From Adiantum capillus-veneris (taxonomy: Eukaryota; Streptophyta; Polypodiopsida; Polypodiales; Pteridaceae), in NCBI GenBank assembly GCA_014529385.2, contig CM043944.1:170935240-170999239 (forward strand): a stretch of 64,000 nucleotides of DNA, read 5' to 3'. The translations under genes were made by a program, and so were the position numbers. Below, in pieces: positions 52,572 through 64,000 of the stretch. Positions within the stretch are counted from its first letter, which is position 1; every line of letters begins with the position of its first letter. The notes beneath the pieces were generated by a model. That model was not told the origin of the DNA. It ran no database searches and was given only the letters and a program-made list of their open reading frames with translations.

Positions 52572-53238
52572 TCTCAAGCTTTATTGGAAAGCTCATCATC
52601 TACTCCAAGCTTGTGAGAAGGGAGGCCTACACCAACAACTCTTGGCTTTGTGATGCAAACCCAACCAAGAGCCACGCTTCAATGCATGCTCATCTCCTCT
52701 ACCATGCTAATTACTAAGCTATGCTAAGCTTTTATGATTGATTATGTAAGGAGATATACTTCTTTCTCGTAAGACTACTCCTTCTTCCCCTCAATCTACT
52801 CTCATACCCCGCTAGCTCTCACCATCTTCGAAGGTGTGTGAGGTTTTGGATCGGAGACCGTGAGGGAATTGATGTTGTGTTTTATAAGTGTTTGCTTAGT
52901 GCTTGAAGCTTCCATCTTCATTGCTCTAGCTAGTTATTGAAGGAATAGAAAGAATTGTATTGTAAAATTTCTCTCTTGATAGGGGAAACATATAATACAA
53001 AGCCTTTTGGAGGGGGGACCGGCTCCATGTAAAGCCGGTCCTCAACTATTGTAAATAGCTTAATTTCTCTCTCTTTTGAAGTATTGTTCATGGCTATCTA
53101 ACAAGGTGTTATTCTTTTTGTTGCTCTCTCCACCCAAGCACTCTTGTTATGTTCATTAGGAATCTATTCTAATGAAATTCTCACTATGTTTATGTTATTT
53201 TCTGCTACACATAAGTTACTAGGCCATTAAATGTTACA
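51570..53238 (+). repeat. Gypsy-1 3' LTR (1,669 bp)
   Basis: Same ends as the 5' LTR. It is longer mainly because (CA)n (51922-51985, 64 bp) and (CT)n (52508-52569, 62 bp) are expanded. Confidence 0.95.
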
Positions 53239-54555
53239 TTCAGTATCGCATCCGATGCCCCCGCTTAGGCATCTTTCTTTCTTACTATTTGTTGAGAAGC
53301 ATTTTAAAAGGTTTCTTAGGCAATGGAAGTGAGTTAGGTAGAGAATTGAGAGAGGCATCATTGGCCATAGTGAGTTTTGGATGCTTGTTAATGTGCCTTG
53401 GACACGCAACCACTTTTGTGGGCAAAGGAAGGGCCTCGGAAAAAGTGTGGGCTCAGCAAAGGTGCGACTTTACAAAAATGGCAAATTCAAAGATAACGGT
53501 TTTTTGCACGTAGCTTTGGCCTTGAATGACCAACACCAATGACACGCTATGGAAAGTGGATCAAGCAGCACGTAGTTAGCAGTCTATGCATGACAAAACT
53601 TCTCAAGGAAGCTGTCAATTTGTTTTGGTTGGGAATGTGAAGCCAAAGGAAAATGCACGAGTTTGCTAAAGGATAGGGGCAAATGCAAGCTTGACAAGGA
53701 TGGCAAGGCTAGTGCTCAATTTTCTACCTTGGTACCCATGAGGTCCAAGAGGCATTAGGTTGGGACTCTGAAGCCAAAGGAAAACGCATGAGCTTGCTAG
53801 AGGATAGGGGCAAAGGAAAGCTTGACAAGGATGGCAGGGCTAGTGCTCAATTAGCTACCTTGGTACCCACAAGTTTTGAGAGTCGTTGTTATAAATGCAA
53901 GAATATTCTTTGTTTGGATCAAGAATTCAAAGCCAAAGGCAAAAGCAAGAACTCAAAAGAGGACAAAGGCAAAGGCAAGCTTGACAGAGATAGCGAGGAT
54001 AGAGATTTGGCAGAGAGACAATGTATAAAAACACTATGGATATGTGCACCAATTCATTGTTCTTGGATGGATTATGGACAAGATGTGCTTCAAAGTTCAA
54101 TGTCTAGGAAAGTTTGGACGTGATGTATTTTCAATTTATGAATGGGGATTCTTGGATGTCATGTGGTCTCCGTATGGTTTACAATTCAATTTTCCATGAG
54201 CCAACCGATTCTCAAGATGGAATTCTTCTAAGGTAAAAAGCTAGTAGTGGAAGAATCGAAGTGTATCAATAGATTGATTAGCTACAGAGGTGTCCATGGT
54301 TGCTTCTTCATTGACTTGGTCTTCCTACATATGCCCACACAAGCTAGAATTTTCTCCTAGTAGATTTGTTAGCCCTATGGGATACCTCCGTAGGATAAGA
54401 GCCTTCATTTGACCCCGGTCAATTAGGTCATTATACATTGACACAGTTAGAGAGGTAATTTTCATCCACATTGGGGTTATATAAACCACCATCTTTTATA
54501 TTCTATGATTAATTAGTTTCATTCTCATTGAGAGTTGTTCCTTGCCTTGTGTCAA

Positions 54556-54557
<2 letters not shown>
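53239..54557. repeat. Spacer with a 131-bp tandem repeat
   Basis: The block beginning AGCCAAAGGAAAA recurs at 53641 and 53772 (period 131), with a diverged third piece at about 53930-53995. A Lys/Asp/Gly-rich frame (53788-54123) crosses it, but I recognise no domain. The rest is unassigned. Confidence 0.7.
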
Positions 54558-54595
<38 letters not shown>

Positions 54596-54680
54596 TCCCC
54601 CCCCCCCCCCCCCCCCCCCCCCGCTACCCCTATTCCTAGAATAGTATCAAAGTCTCTCTCCCTATTCCTAGCATAGTATC
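54420..54680 (+). other. Possible LTR-end remnant with TATA and degraded primer site
   Basis: GGTTATATAAACC (54476-54488) and, 150 bp on, two copies of TATTCCTAGMATAGTATCAAAGT (54629 and 54662). TAGTATCAAAGTGG resembles a degraded initiator-Met primer site. There is no second LTR. Confidence 0.35.
54558..54622. repeat. (CT)n followed by a 26-base poly-C run
   Basis: CT repeats to 54592, then CCCTCT and uninterrupted C at 54597-54622. Confidence 0.95.
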
Positions 54681-55730
54681 AAAGTGGATTCCTATTTAGG
54701 ATCCTTATTTTAACTATCTAAAGCTTATTTTTATTTTTAAATGACTTATGCATTATAAATCCTTTGAAGTGTGAGATATCGTACCTATCTAGCTGGCCAA
54801 AGCTTGAGGATTCTTTGTCTAATATGGACAACTAATAGACCCAAAAAATGAGGTCATCCCAAAGTTCAAATTGGGAGGCTTTTTAATGGCTTTCAATTTG
54901 TGAAGCGTGGCATTTTTTCAAAAGCTGAGTGTGGCTAGATTCCCATGTCTAGTCAATCCTATAGTCATCACTCCCTCATCATTCATAGGGACTATATCCA
55001 CATGTCATGGCACCATCATGTCAGCCTCTAGCGTGAGCATGTAAAAGAACTCCATATTGCTCATCGGAGGCATCTATATCCTATCAGGATCAATCTGTTA
55101 TGCCTCGCTAGAGCATGGCTCCTCTAACTTTGTAGCAAGTCGTAAACCACTCATGACATGGTGTGATATGGAAATCAACATTGCCATCTAGTAACCACTA
55201 TGGAGAAAGTGTGCTCGCAGTGTGCTATCCATAGACATATCTACAAGAGATATATTCAAGGCAAGCATGGCATGACTATCATTGGCATATACCACCATTG
55301 CAATTGCCTCTCTGATATGTGTCAAAGTCACATTTTGATCTCACATAAATCTCCTTTGTTGTCTCATGCATTTGAAGCAATGTCGTCCAATGTGCCATGT
55401 GTGACCACAATGCCAACATCTCAAGTGTCGACACAAATAAGACCGTTGTCTCACATGAGTCATCGCATGGAATCAAAACTATCATACATATAAACTACCA
55501 TAAGTGAATGTCAAAGTGGGAGATCAACTCAACCATTATCACCAAAACAATGGTGAATCTTGGGAAAAATTCGACAAAGCCTCCCATGTATCTAGAGAAA
55601 AATCTCAAGACATAGAATCCTATCAAAGCATAAACAAGATCAAGTGGAGCCTCTCCCTTTTCTCAGGCAATGAGGTACAAGTAGGGGGTAACAATTTTGA
55701 AAAAACCAAGAAAAGTAATAATCTTTGGAG

Positions 55731-55732
<2 letters not shown>
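54681..55732. other. Unassigned region
   Basis: No recognisable coding or mobile-element signal. Open frames of up to about 100 residues (55200-55493) have no motif I know. Confidence 0.35.
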
Positions 55733-55788
<56 letters not shown>

Positions 55789-55793
55789 CACAG

Positions 55794-55829
<36 letters not shown>
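55733..55829. repeat. (CT)n and (CA)n microsatellite pair
   Basis: CT to 55783, a 12-base gap, then CA to 55829. Confidence 0.95.
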
Positions 55830-55832
<3 letters not shown>

Positions 55833-56993
55833 ATTTTCTTGTTGAATGAGATCAGGTATGGGGTGCTATTTTTAGTAAGGGCATGGTAGAGGAAGTTATT
55901 AAGGGTGCAAGGGCTATTGTAGTTGAAGGGGTTGTAAAGGGAGGGAACTTGAGAGGGGGAAGGGGGATCTTGATGTTGGTTGTTAGTTAGGGAGGGAGAA
56001 ACCATCGATGTGCAGAGGGGGACAAATCTAGTGAAGTATCAAATTCAAAAAGGAAAAAAGGTTGACAAACTTAGCAAACCACTACATGCAAGTGCTGTGA
56101 AGAAACACCTACAAGTAGGGGGTACCGACTGGAAGAAAATAAAAAAATCAAGGAATAAATATGCCCACTTGGTGATAATAGAGAGAAGAAAACAAAAGGA
56201 AAAGGTGGGCATGCATGGTATGGAAAACGCACAAAGGAGGAAGACGATGTGTGGTAGAAGGCAGGGACAGTGCTAAACGATGCGTTCATGACTACAGGTG
56301 ACAAAGTCGGAGAGTGTTTTTCTTCTAATGGGTGAAATTCAGAACTCTCATAGTTTCAATCGTTTGTTCAAGTGGCATACATAAAGTAAGTCAAAGAAAT
56401 TTCTTGAATGGCCCAGGTTCAATGCCCTTTAACCCCACTTGATGCACTGAAGGTTTTATGTGGTTAAGTTTCAAGGTTGCCTAACGATGGGATTTGGAGG
56501 AATCTTCTGAATGAATGGCCAAAATGACGTTCCTGCTAGTAGTGAATCAGTAGAAGTACATTTAGAGCCTTCACATAATGATTTTTCACAAAAAGAAACT
56601 ATTTTTATTTCTCATACACAAAAGGGGATCACTATTCTAGTGAGGAAGCACATCAAACTATGCCAAACTTTTTAGAAATGAAAAAGTTAATCTAACATGC
56701 ATTGCATGTTTTTTTTTTGTGCATGCTAGTTTAACTTCTTACACGCCTTCCACACAATGGTTTTTTTTTTTGTCTGCTAAAGGCCTTAGTATCCATATGG
56801 TGAAGGTTGTTCAATTCTAGTTGTTTGACATGTGTCCCTTGGGAAAGCCTTAAAAGTCTTGAAGAGAAAAGAATCATGTCTTTTCAAATGCTATTTCTCA
56901 AAGATGCATTCATTTCTTGGCATGCTAAAAGATCTTTAGAGAACAAAGATTAAAAAGAATTCATAGGAATTTGATCCTTGATGTAAAGTATTT

Positions 56994-57034
<41 letters not shown>

Positions 57035-57648
57035 TTTGCTTTGTAAAAGAAGCCTTAGAGGAGAGTTCGGTTAGGCATAGTTTCAATTTTTTAGTGATGA
57101 TTGAGAATGACCTTAAATGTTATTTCACTTTTAAAATAGTAAATGGATCTTTTCGTTTCACCTTTCATTTCACATTCTTACATGTCTTTACTTTTCTTAC
57201 ATCTATACTATATATGAAGCAGCTTAAAATTTTCAAAGGAGAGACCCTACATGTGTCACATTCTGCTTCATTTTAAAAAGAACCTTTCAAAAACTTTTAA
57301 TTGAAAATGCAAAAGGGAAGGGTAAGTAACTGGGATGGTAGAAAATGAAAAGACTTCAGGGTGTCTTGGCACTGGAAAGTCAAAAAGACTTTAGTACTCT
57401 ATCTATATTTATACTACTTAAGTTTATAGTTTTTGGGAGGCTATTTCACTCAGCCCTCAATTTCAAGGATGACCACTAATTACTTTTATTTTTGAAAATT
57501 ATTTGAAGAGTGGCTCTCCTTTACATTTTGAAGGCCATAAAGAATTTTTCTCCATGTGTTGCTCAATACATCTCCTTTCAAAGGTTTGCATGGACCTTCT
57601 ATGTAGTAAATGATTTTTGACCTCGATGTTTGAAGTTCAAAAGCTAGA

Positions 57649-57652
<4 letters not shown>
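55830..57652. other. Unassigned AT-rich region
   Basis: A Lys-rich frame lies at 55980-56276. The phrase CTACAAGTAGGGGGTA near 56109 echoes one at 55676 (GTACAAGTAGGGGGTA), so a piece may be duplicated. (AT)n at 56998-57029. No known gene. Confidence 0.35.

Positions 57653-57712
<60 letters not shown>
57653..57712. repeat. (TG)n(AG)n compound microsatellite
   Basis: TG to 57686, then AG to 57712. Confidence 0.95.
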
Positions 57713-57885
57713 CCATTCTCTCGATGTGTGTATGAATATAAGAGACAAAGTCGACGTGCCATTCCCCAAGGTGTTGGCGCATTGCACGAAGGCTTTTCAC
57801 ATTTGCATTACATTAATAAAGTACATTGAGCTCGACAATTCAACGATAGGAGTCCAACAATTTATTCTGGATGTCTTGCACACAT

Positions 57886-57887
<2 letters not shown>

Positions 57888-57936
<49 letters not shown>

Positions 57937-58090
57937 TAGAGAGAGAGAGAGAACACATGTGTAAGTGAGTGTAAGAGAGAGAGCACCATTCACTACAGCA
58001 TGTGTGAGTGAGTATGTGTGTGTCTATGAGAGAGAGAGAGAGGGAGAGAGGGTGAGAGGGCTCTCACCGGCACTAGAGAGAGAGGGGAGG
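57888..58090. repeat. (TG)n(AG)n compound microsatellite with degenerate extension
   Basis: TG 57888-57918, AG to 57952, then mixed GTGTGAGTGAGT and GAGAGA pieces to about 58085. Confidence 0.85.
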
Positions 58091-59214
58091 GAGAATAAGC
58101 ATTGGTTTTACAATCAGCAATCAACAAAGCTAAAATCGATGAAATCCACAATCGAGAATCAAAAATAAAAAATCAACATCGACATCTACGAAATTGAGAA
58201 TTTACAAAATTGAGAGTTGAAGCAATTTAGAAAGTTCAATCCGACAAATCCAAGGCAAAAGATGTGCAAGCCCAAGGTAGGAGCAGACCTCAACAAACGG
58301 CAAAGGTGGATGACGGGAGAAAACTGCGATAATTCTCGGCTATTTTTGAAAGTTTTTACGCTAGATTTCTTTGAGCTTTGTTAGTGCTCTCGCCTTTGGG
58401 TTGACTTGGAATTCAAAGGTGAATCTCAAAATTTGTAAGTGGCATTATTGCACTAAATCTAGGTTTTCTCGAGCGTTTAAAGACAAATTAAAATTTTTGA
58501 CGCAAATCTCAAAATTTTGTAAGGGAGGTTACACTAAATCCACTTGAGGTATATCGCTTTCTCCTAAAAACTTAGAAAACTGGCATACGAGAAACTTTAG
58601 GGGCAACTTGATTATATTTGAAAGCTTTTACACTCAATTACTCTATACTTTTAGGTCTCCTCACCTTCAAATCTATAATTTAGAGATAAATTTAAAAACC
58701 TATAGGTGGAATTACATTAAATTGAGGATTTATCAAGCATTTGGCTATACTATACCTTTTTTTTCAAACATTTTAGAGGCAAAATTACTATATTTGAATG
58801 TTTTTGCACTAAACTTCTCTACACTTTGTAGATTCTTTAAACATTAATTTATCTTCTCTAACCTTTGTAGTTTTTTTTTTAATGCTCTTAAGAGCATGAT
58901 TTGAATTAACTCAAAAAGAATACATATAGACCTTGGCATATCCTTTGCAGAGTGGTCTCCAATCAATACAACATATTCACATTGTGACCCAAAACATACC
59001 CGAACATTTTTACAAGTACACTATATTTCTATTAAGGACCTATCTTCTTCTTCTTGACAAGCCGCTTCCTCCTGCTTGATAATAGCCATTCACAATTAGA
59101 CATAAATCTCAAAAAATTTAGATGGGACTATACTAAACCTAAGTTTTTTCCTCCAGTTGTTGTGGGTGTCCTAACATTCAAATTAAAACTTACGAGTGTG
59201 TGGCCCTTCCTATG

Positions 59215-59270
<56 letters not shown>

Positions 59271-59450
59271 CTTTTTTTGGCACCCAATCCACTCTCTTTC
59301 TTTCTTTGCCTTGGTCTCCCCCCGCCCCCCCCCTTTCAAGCCCTTTCCTTATGTCACGTGGCAAGGGCTTCCAAGGTGCATTAGATATATTTGAGAAAAT
59401 ATGTAGGTGGGATTATACTAAACCTAGGTTTTTCTTGAGCACTAGGGTAC
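58091..59450. repeat. AT-rich stretch with dispersed degenerate repeat; (GA)n inside
   Basis: A motif near AGGTGGGATTAYACTAAACCTAGG recurs in diverged form at about 58440, 58510, 58705, 59118 and 59402. A (GA)n tract is at 59219-59268. No gene is recognisable. Confidence 0.5.
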
Positions 59451-59747
59451 ACAATAGATTATATATTGTTATTATTCAATAGTCCATTATCTATATTCTT
59501 TATAATGGAGTTTTAAAAATTAGAGGAAGAAGAGAGCCTCCACGTGTTTTTTTTTGGTTGATTTACATGGCCTGTTGGATCAACACCAAAATTGAGTTGT
59601 TGAGTCCCTGTTGGATCGTCCTCCTTACAATGGACACTTTAAAGAGCCTTTGAAAATTGAGTGAACTACTTCAGATTCTATGCGATTCCATCCTTTTTCA
59701 ATGACCTGCAATAGTCAAAATTGTACGCCTGACAACCTGTTGTCAGC

Positions 59748-59837
<90 letters not shown>

Positions 59838-60400
59838 TTATTATCTTCCTAGAGTAATTCCAAGGACTACAGTTTCATTCTTCTCACACGTGGGGCACGC
59901 AGATACACACACACCCCTACCTATATATGACTTTTGTGTGTGTGTGTGTGTGTCTCAGAGAGAAAGAGAGAGAGCCAATAACCATGCTTTTCTTGGTCAC
60001 AGCAACGCTCGGGTCACATACTAGTTCTATTGTGAATTCTAGTAAATTCTATAGATACACACACACATACACACATATTGATGAGTTCTTTTTTGTTCAC
60101 AGCCTCACATGGCTTGAATTCTTTTGCATTCTACAAATTAATTCTAGTCAGTGCTCGAGAAAGTTTCTTTTGTTAAACGGATGTCGGTCGAATTTCCTCC
60201 TCACAAAAAAGGAAAACAAAAAAATGTGCAAAAAATTTGAACTATTTTCTCACAAATTTCACCCTTTTTCTTCCCTTTACCATGGTTTGCAATCAGCTAA
60301 TGTTGATTTTCAATCGGCTCAAGGCTAAGCTGAGGCAATCCTTTCCTGCACACTGATTCCAATTAAACTCAACCTAATGACTTTATCACTTCCTTATTTT
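59451..60400. repeat. Spacer with (TG)n(AG)n microsatellites
   Basis: TG 59751-59786 then AG to about 59836; a TG run at 59936-59953. Otherwise unassigned. Confidence 0.7.
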
Positions 60401-61140
60401 TTTAGAAAGTCACCGTGACCCTTTCACTCGTTTTAATTTGTAAAAATTCCTTTCATTTAAGGAGTTCACTAAGATTCAAATTGTTTGATTATTTTATATG
60501 TTTATTAAATCTATGTTTTTTAATGAATGTATTAAAATATTCTTTTGTTTTAGTTTTTCAATGTGTTTTTTATTGTATTGTTTTTAGTTTTTTTTTTCAA
60601 ATGATAATGTGCAAGGTACACCTTCCACCTTATTATTTAAGTGGAGCTTTTCTTAATATATAAACTACTCGTAATTTTGTACATAAATGGATAATATAAT
60701 GTATATTTTTAATTTTTTCCTTTTCTTTTTTTTTTTCAAATGATAATGTGCAATGTGCATTTTTCATCTTATCATTTTAGTGAGGCCTTTTCTAATATAT
60801 AAACCATTTATTATTATGTACGTATTAAAAAAATATTTTTATATTAAAACACAACAAATTCCATGTGATGGTAGACATTCATTTAACCATACTCTCCACA
60901 AATCTCATCATCCCCTTAACTTAGCAGGCCTTCATGCCTCCTCACCTTGTTTTTTTTTGGGAAGGGGGGACAGTTTGCACACCCTCTAGGCATTGAATTT
61001 GTTTTGCCTTTAACCACCCACCTATCCAAACCATCCTTAACCAAACTTTGAAAAGTTGGGAAATAACTAGTGGATGAAAATGACAATATTTTTCTTATTT
61101 TAAGAATTCTCAATGAAATAGCTAAATGGTATACCTAATG
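60401..61140. repeat. AT-rich region with a 139-bp tandem repeat
   Basis: ATGATAATGTGCAA occurs at 60601 and 60740, each after a T-run and before AATATATAAACYA; the period is 139. Confidence 0.75.
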
Positions 61141-62100
61141 GCTTCAAAAAATACATATTCACCATCTACGTAGTGCAAGGACACTCTAAAGAAAAGAAAA
61201 TGCTAAAGAAAAATAAAAAAAAATCAAATCTCAAATGTATGAATGTCCACTCTAACCATCTCTTCTTTTTATGGACACAAAAAGTCTTTTGACTTTCCAC
61301 TTTCATGGGTATTCTTAATGGCTTCCCAAAAAAAAAAAAAGTACATGCATATTGCAAGTACATAATTTAAGGATATTTTAAAGAGAAGAAAATTGTAAAG
61401 GGAAAATAAAAGAGAAGAAAAGCACAAATGCACTATGCAAGTACATAATCCAAGGATAAAAGAAAAATAAAAGATAAGAAAAACACAAATGCACAATACT
61501 AAGTGAAGTCTCACCTCTTTATATGGACCACCTCTTTATATGGATAAAAAGTCTTTTGACTGTCCATCTCCGTAAGTCTTTTGATTTCCTAAACTCGCCC
61601 TTAACTTAACCATTTAAGATGTTTTGAAAGGTTTTTCATTTTTTCAAGATTGGGGACACCAAATAGCATGTTCCTTTTCATCGTGGGAATGGAAAATGTT
61701 CAAATCTAGGTAAGTTTTCAAATTCACCACGTGGAAGTGCTCTTAGCTCACAAATGGATCAATTTAAGTTCAAAATTGTACATACAATCTAGATCTTGCA
61801 TGTTCCTAAGGATTGTGGATACAGAAAAATGCACCTCCCCTTCAAACCCAAAACACCCCCACCCCACCCCGCCCGCCCCACCTCCCACCCCAAAACACTC
61901 GCACACACATCCACATAATGCCAAAAAAGTAAAGAAATAGTGAGGTTAAGATTTTTGTAAATGTAGAAAGAAAAGGGGAGTTCACTTTCAGTTCAAAAAT
62001 AGACGTACAGTCTAGATCTTGCATGTTCCTAAGACTTTCCTCTACCATTGATCCCACCATTGTTTGCAATTAACCATCTAAAATTGGTCCAAATATGTAG
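61141..62100. repeat. AT-rich region with nested local duplications
   Basis: A block with AAGTACATAATYYAAGGATA and A/G-rich sequence repeats at 61360 and 61439 (a diverged form at about 61170). CTAGATCTTGCATGTTCCTAAG repeats at 61789 and 62012 (period about 223). A C-rich stretch is at 61842-61890. No gene. Confidence 0.6.
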
Positions 62101-62548
62101 ATATTGAGCATTCTTTGAAGAAAACTAGTGGTTTTAGATTGGCCTACTGGCTGGTCCAACCCCCATCGCGATGTGATTTTAGTGATATTAAAATTTGTGT
62201 AGATAGAGAAAGAAAAGAGGAGTTTATTTATGGCATTCAAAAGGAAAAAATGTGGAGTCACCCTTAAGGTGAAACGTGGATTCCTTGAGGGTCTCAGCAT
62301 TTTCTCAAGCTCCATAAAGATATAGAAACTAGTTTGCCTTGATCGCTTCAGAGTGCAAATGGTAAGAATTAAAAAAGAGGTAGTTGTGTGTCTTTTACCT
62401 CATGACATGCCTCATTCCAATGACTCACTAGTATCTCTCCTTGAAGCTTTTGCCAAAAGTGCCATGACCTCACAATACAAATGAAATTTTGCATTATAAT
62501 TTTTAAAGATGACGAGCGATGGATTTCATGTAGTGCAATGCATGCGTC
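62101..62548. other. Unassigned AT-rich stretch
   Basis: I see no gene, repeat unit or element end here. Confidence 0.3.
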
Positions 62549-62735
62549 CATCAAAATAGAAAAAAACGTACGTCTGATATATACTTGTGGTGTGGAGTTG
62601 GCACTGTTCTCCACATTTATAATCATACTAGAGAACGTTCCCATCAAAACAAGAAAAAACCATATGTATGGTATATATGTGTGGTGTGGAGTTGATATCA
62701 TTCTCCACATTTATAATAATATCATAGGGAACGTG
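62549..62735. repeat. 93-bp tandem duplication
   Basis: Copies start at CATCAAAA at 62549 and 62642, both containing TGTGGTGTGGAGTTG and TTCTCCACATTTATAAT. Confidence 0.85.
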
Positions 62736-62967
62736 CCCTTCGCCTGCCACTTGTATCCCCTCTAGTGTTGAAGGGGGACTTATGCTTCTCCTTCAATGTT
62801 GGAGGGACTTTCTTACTTTAAAAAAATTGAAGTTGCAAAAAGAAGAACTCAGTACCATCGATGTGCCATGCCGTGGTGTACTCTCCATGTGTCCCTTGGT
62901 TGGGTGTCGCTTAAGCTCTTTAGTCTTTGTCATCTTGATCTAAAATCTTTTCAATATAGAATCTTTA

Positions 62968-63078
<111 letters not shown>

Positions 63079-63189
63079 TCATATGGCTAAATGTCCTAGA
63101 GAAGCTTCATGCTTGTAATTCCTCGCTTGGAATGCTTTGAGTATAAGATTTTTTAAAAGTGGGCAAGGCCAATAAGTTCTTTATTATTT

Positions 63190-63375
63190 CAAATAGATTT
63201 GACACAAGGGTGTAGTTGACACTGCAATGAGCTAAGCGTGTGGTGTGATTGGAGCTATTGACAAGGGAAAGAAAATCCATATTGAGATTTGACATGAGGG
63301 CATAGTTGACACCACAATGAGCTAAGCTGGTGTTGTGATTGGAGCAGTTGACAAGGAAAAGCAAATCCATGTTGC
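63190..63375. repeat. 90-bp tandem duplication
   Basis: Copies beginning at GACACAAGGG (63201) and GACATGAGGG (63291), sharing GTAGTTGACACYRCAATGAG-like sequence. Confidence 0.85.
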
Positions 63376-63639
63376 GATTTTGACTTAGAGGTTATTACAG
63401 TATCATGTTGTATTGAGTGGTTCTCTTGTGGACATCATACATGTATGCAAGTGTGGTGCTCTATGCTACACAAAAATCTTGTTTCAAAGTGACCTAGAAA
63501 ACTCCCTTCTCGTAACATCATTTTTTGAATTGAGTTGATTGCATAATATGCTTAAAACGGGCAAGGCCAATAGGCTCTTGGCACACCTAACTCACCTCTT
63601 TTTCACACAACAAGCAAGATATAATCATCAATGGAGAGC

Positions 63640-63810
63640 TAGAACATTTGGCAAACGACAAGCAAAACCTCCTCAATGAAGCTCTATCGGCTGTCAGCAA
63701 AGCTGCTTCTATTGGGGATGGCAAATTGCAAGGAAAATCTCCTCAATGAAGCTCTATCTATTGCAAGAGCATACAATAAGGCTGCTTCTATTGATACCCA
63801 TTGTGATATA
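63640..63810 (+). repeat. 71-bp tandem duplication, possibly coding
   Basis: CTCCTCAATGAAGCTCTATC at 63668 and 63739, each followed by a stretch ending GGCTGCTTCTATTG or AGCTGCTTCTATTG. Both copies can be read as N-L-L-N-E-A-L-S...K-A-A-S-I, but in different frames. Confidence 0.65.
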
Positions 63811-63838
63811 TATACGCTTAAGGACAGCTAGTGATAGC

Positions 63839-64000
63839 ATGCCTGTAAAAATTTGTGCGTGGACAACACAAATTGCACAAATGGCAAGCACAAGCCTTTG
63901 TGCTCAAATCTGGCTTGTGCACATTGCCAGAACAAAGGTGCAGAGGCATCTATCAATCTCATACAAATTGGCAAATATCTATTTGAACAAGTATGCTCCC
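63839..64000 (+). other. Open stretch at the right edge, function unknown
   Basis: From an ATG at 63839 a frame stays open to the end of the window (53 codons). Another frame from about 63877 is also open and Cys-rich (C-S-N-L-A-C-A-H-C). Either could be the start of an exon that continues outside. No family is recognised. Confidence 0.25.

Larger units (their letters stand above)
44654..53238 (+). mobile_element. Gypsy-1: full-length chromodomain Ty3/Gypsy element (chromovirus)
   Basis: 5' LTR 44654-46222 and 3' LTR 51570-53238, flanked by TTCGG and TTCAG (one mismatch). Initiator-Met primer site, GAG, knuckle, protease, RT, RNase H, integrase and a chromodomain-like segment follow in Gypsy order. 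LTRs are clearly diverged (several percent plus microsatellite length). Stops and shifts in every domain make it dead. Confidence 0.92.

Overview
This window is plant nuclear DNA, and nearly all of it is retrotransposon. The plant origin is read from three things: several LTR elements use an initiator-tRNA-Met primer site (TGGTATCAGAGC), Ty1/Copia and Ty3/Gypsy polyproteins of plant type are present, and the one convincing host gene belongs to a land-plant family (WW domain plus a C-terminal CxxC zinc ribbon, like CURLY FLAG LEAF1/GIR proteins). The AT-rich sequence, old decayed elements and many (GA)n, (GT)n(GA)n and (CT)n tracts suit a large, repeat-rich genome. I cannot name the species. 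A fern, lycophyte or gymnosperm would fit as well as an angiosperm.

Layout. 1-2000: 5' part of a LINE (endonuclease and ORF1-like region) on the minus strand, running off the left edge. 2000-3450: CT/GA/poly-C simple repeats. 3565-4456 (minus): the two-exon WW/zinc-ribbon gene, with a CT/CA microsatellite just upstream. 5640-7374 (minus): LINE reverse transcriptase and zf-RVT fragment. Its RT core is interrupted at 7375 by an LTR, which is interrupted at 8501 by Copia-1, which is interrupted at 13929 by Gypsy-2 (13929-22932). That is a four-level nest. At 22932/22933 Gypsy-2 is cut and joins the truncated Gypsy-3 (minus). Gypsy-3's leader holds Copia-2 (24991-30449, plus), whose integrase holds a 322-bp solo LTR.

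31830-38910: a very decayed Copia-3 (plus), interrupted by a complete 3,441-bp element with identical-length 318-bp LTRs, a perfect 5-bp target duplication, a primer site, a polypurine tract and one open GAG gene but no pol. This is a non-autonomous TR-GAG-type retrotransposon, and I consider it the most interesting object here. 38911-40729: unassigned. 41430-43640 (minus): a LINE RT. 44192: an orphan primer site after an LTR end. 44654-53238: Gypsy-1, a full-length chromodomain Gypsy element (chromovirus) with many stops and an array of about ten CCAAT boxes in its LTR. 53239-64000: no recognisable gene; local tandem duplications, compound microsatellites and one roughly 100-bp self-complementary microsatellite.

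How the parts work together. The mobile elements encode the usual GAG, protease, integrase, RT and RNase H functions, but nearly all are broken by stops or frameshifts. Only the TR-GAG GAG and the Gypsy-2 GAG-protease frame remain long and open. The TR-GAG element would need pol proteins supplied by another Copia element. The WW/zinc-ribbon gene is the only sequence I would treat as an ordinary cellular gene.
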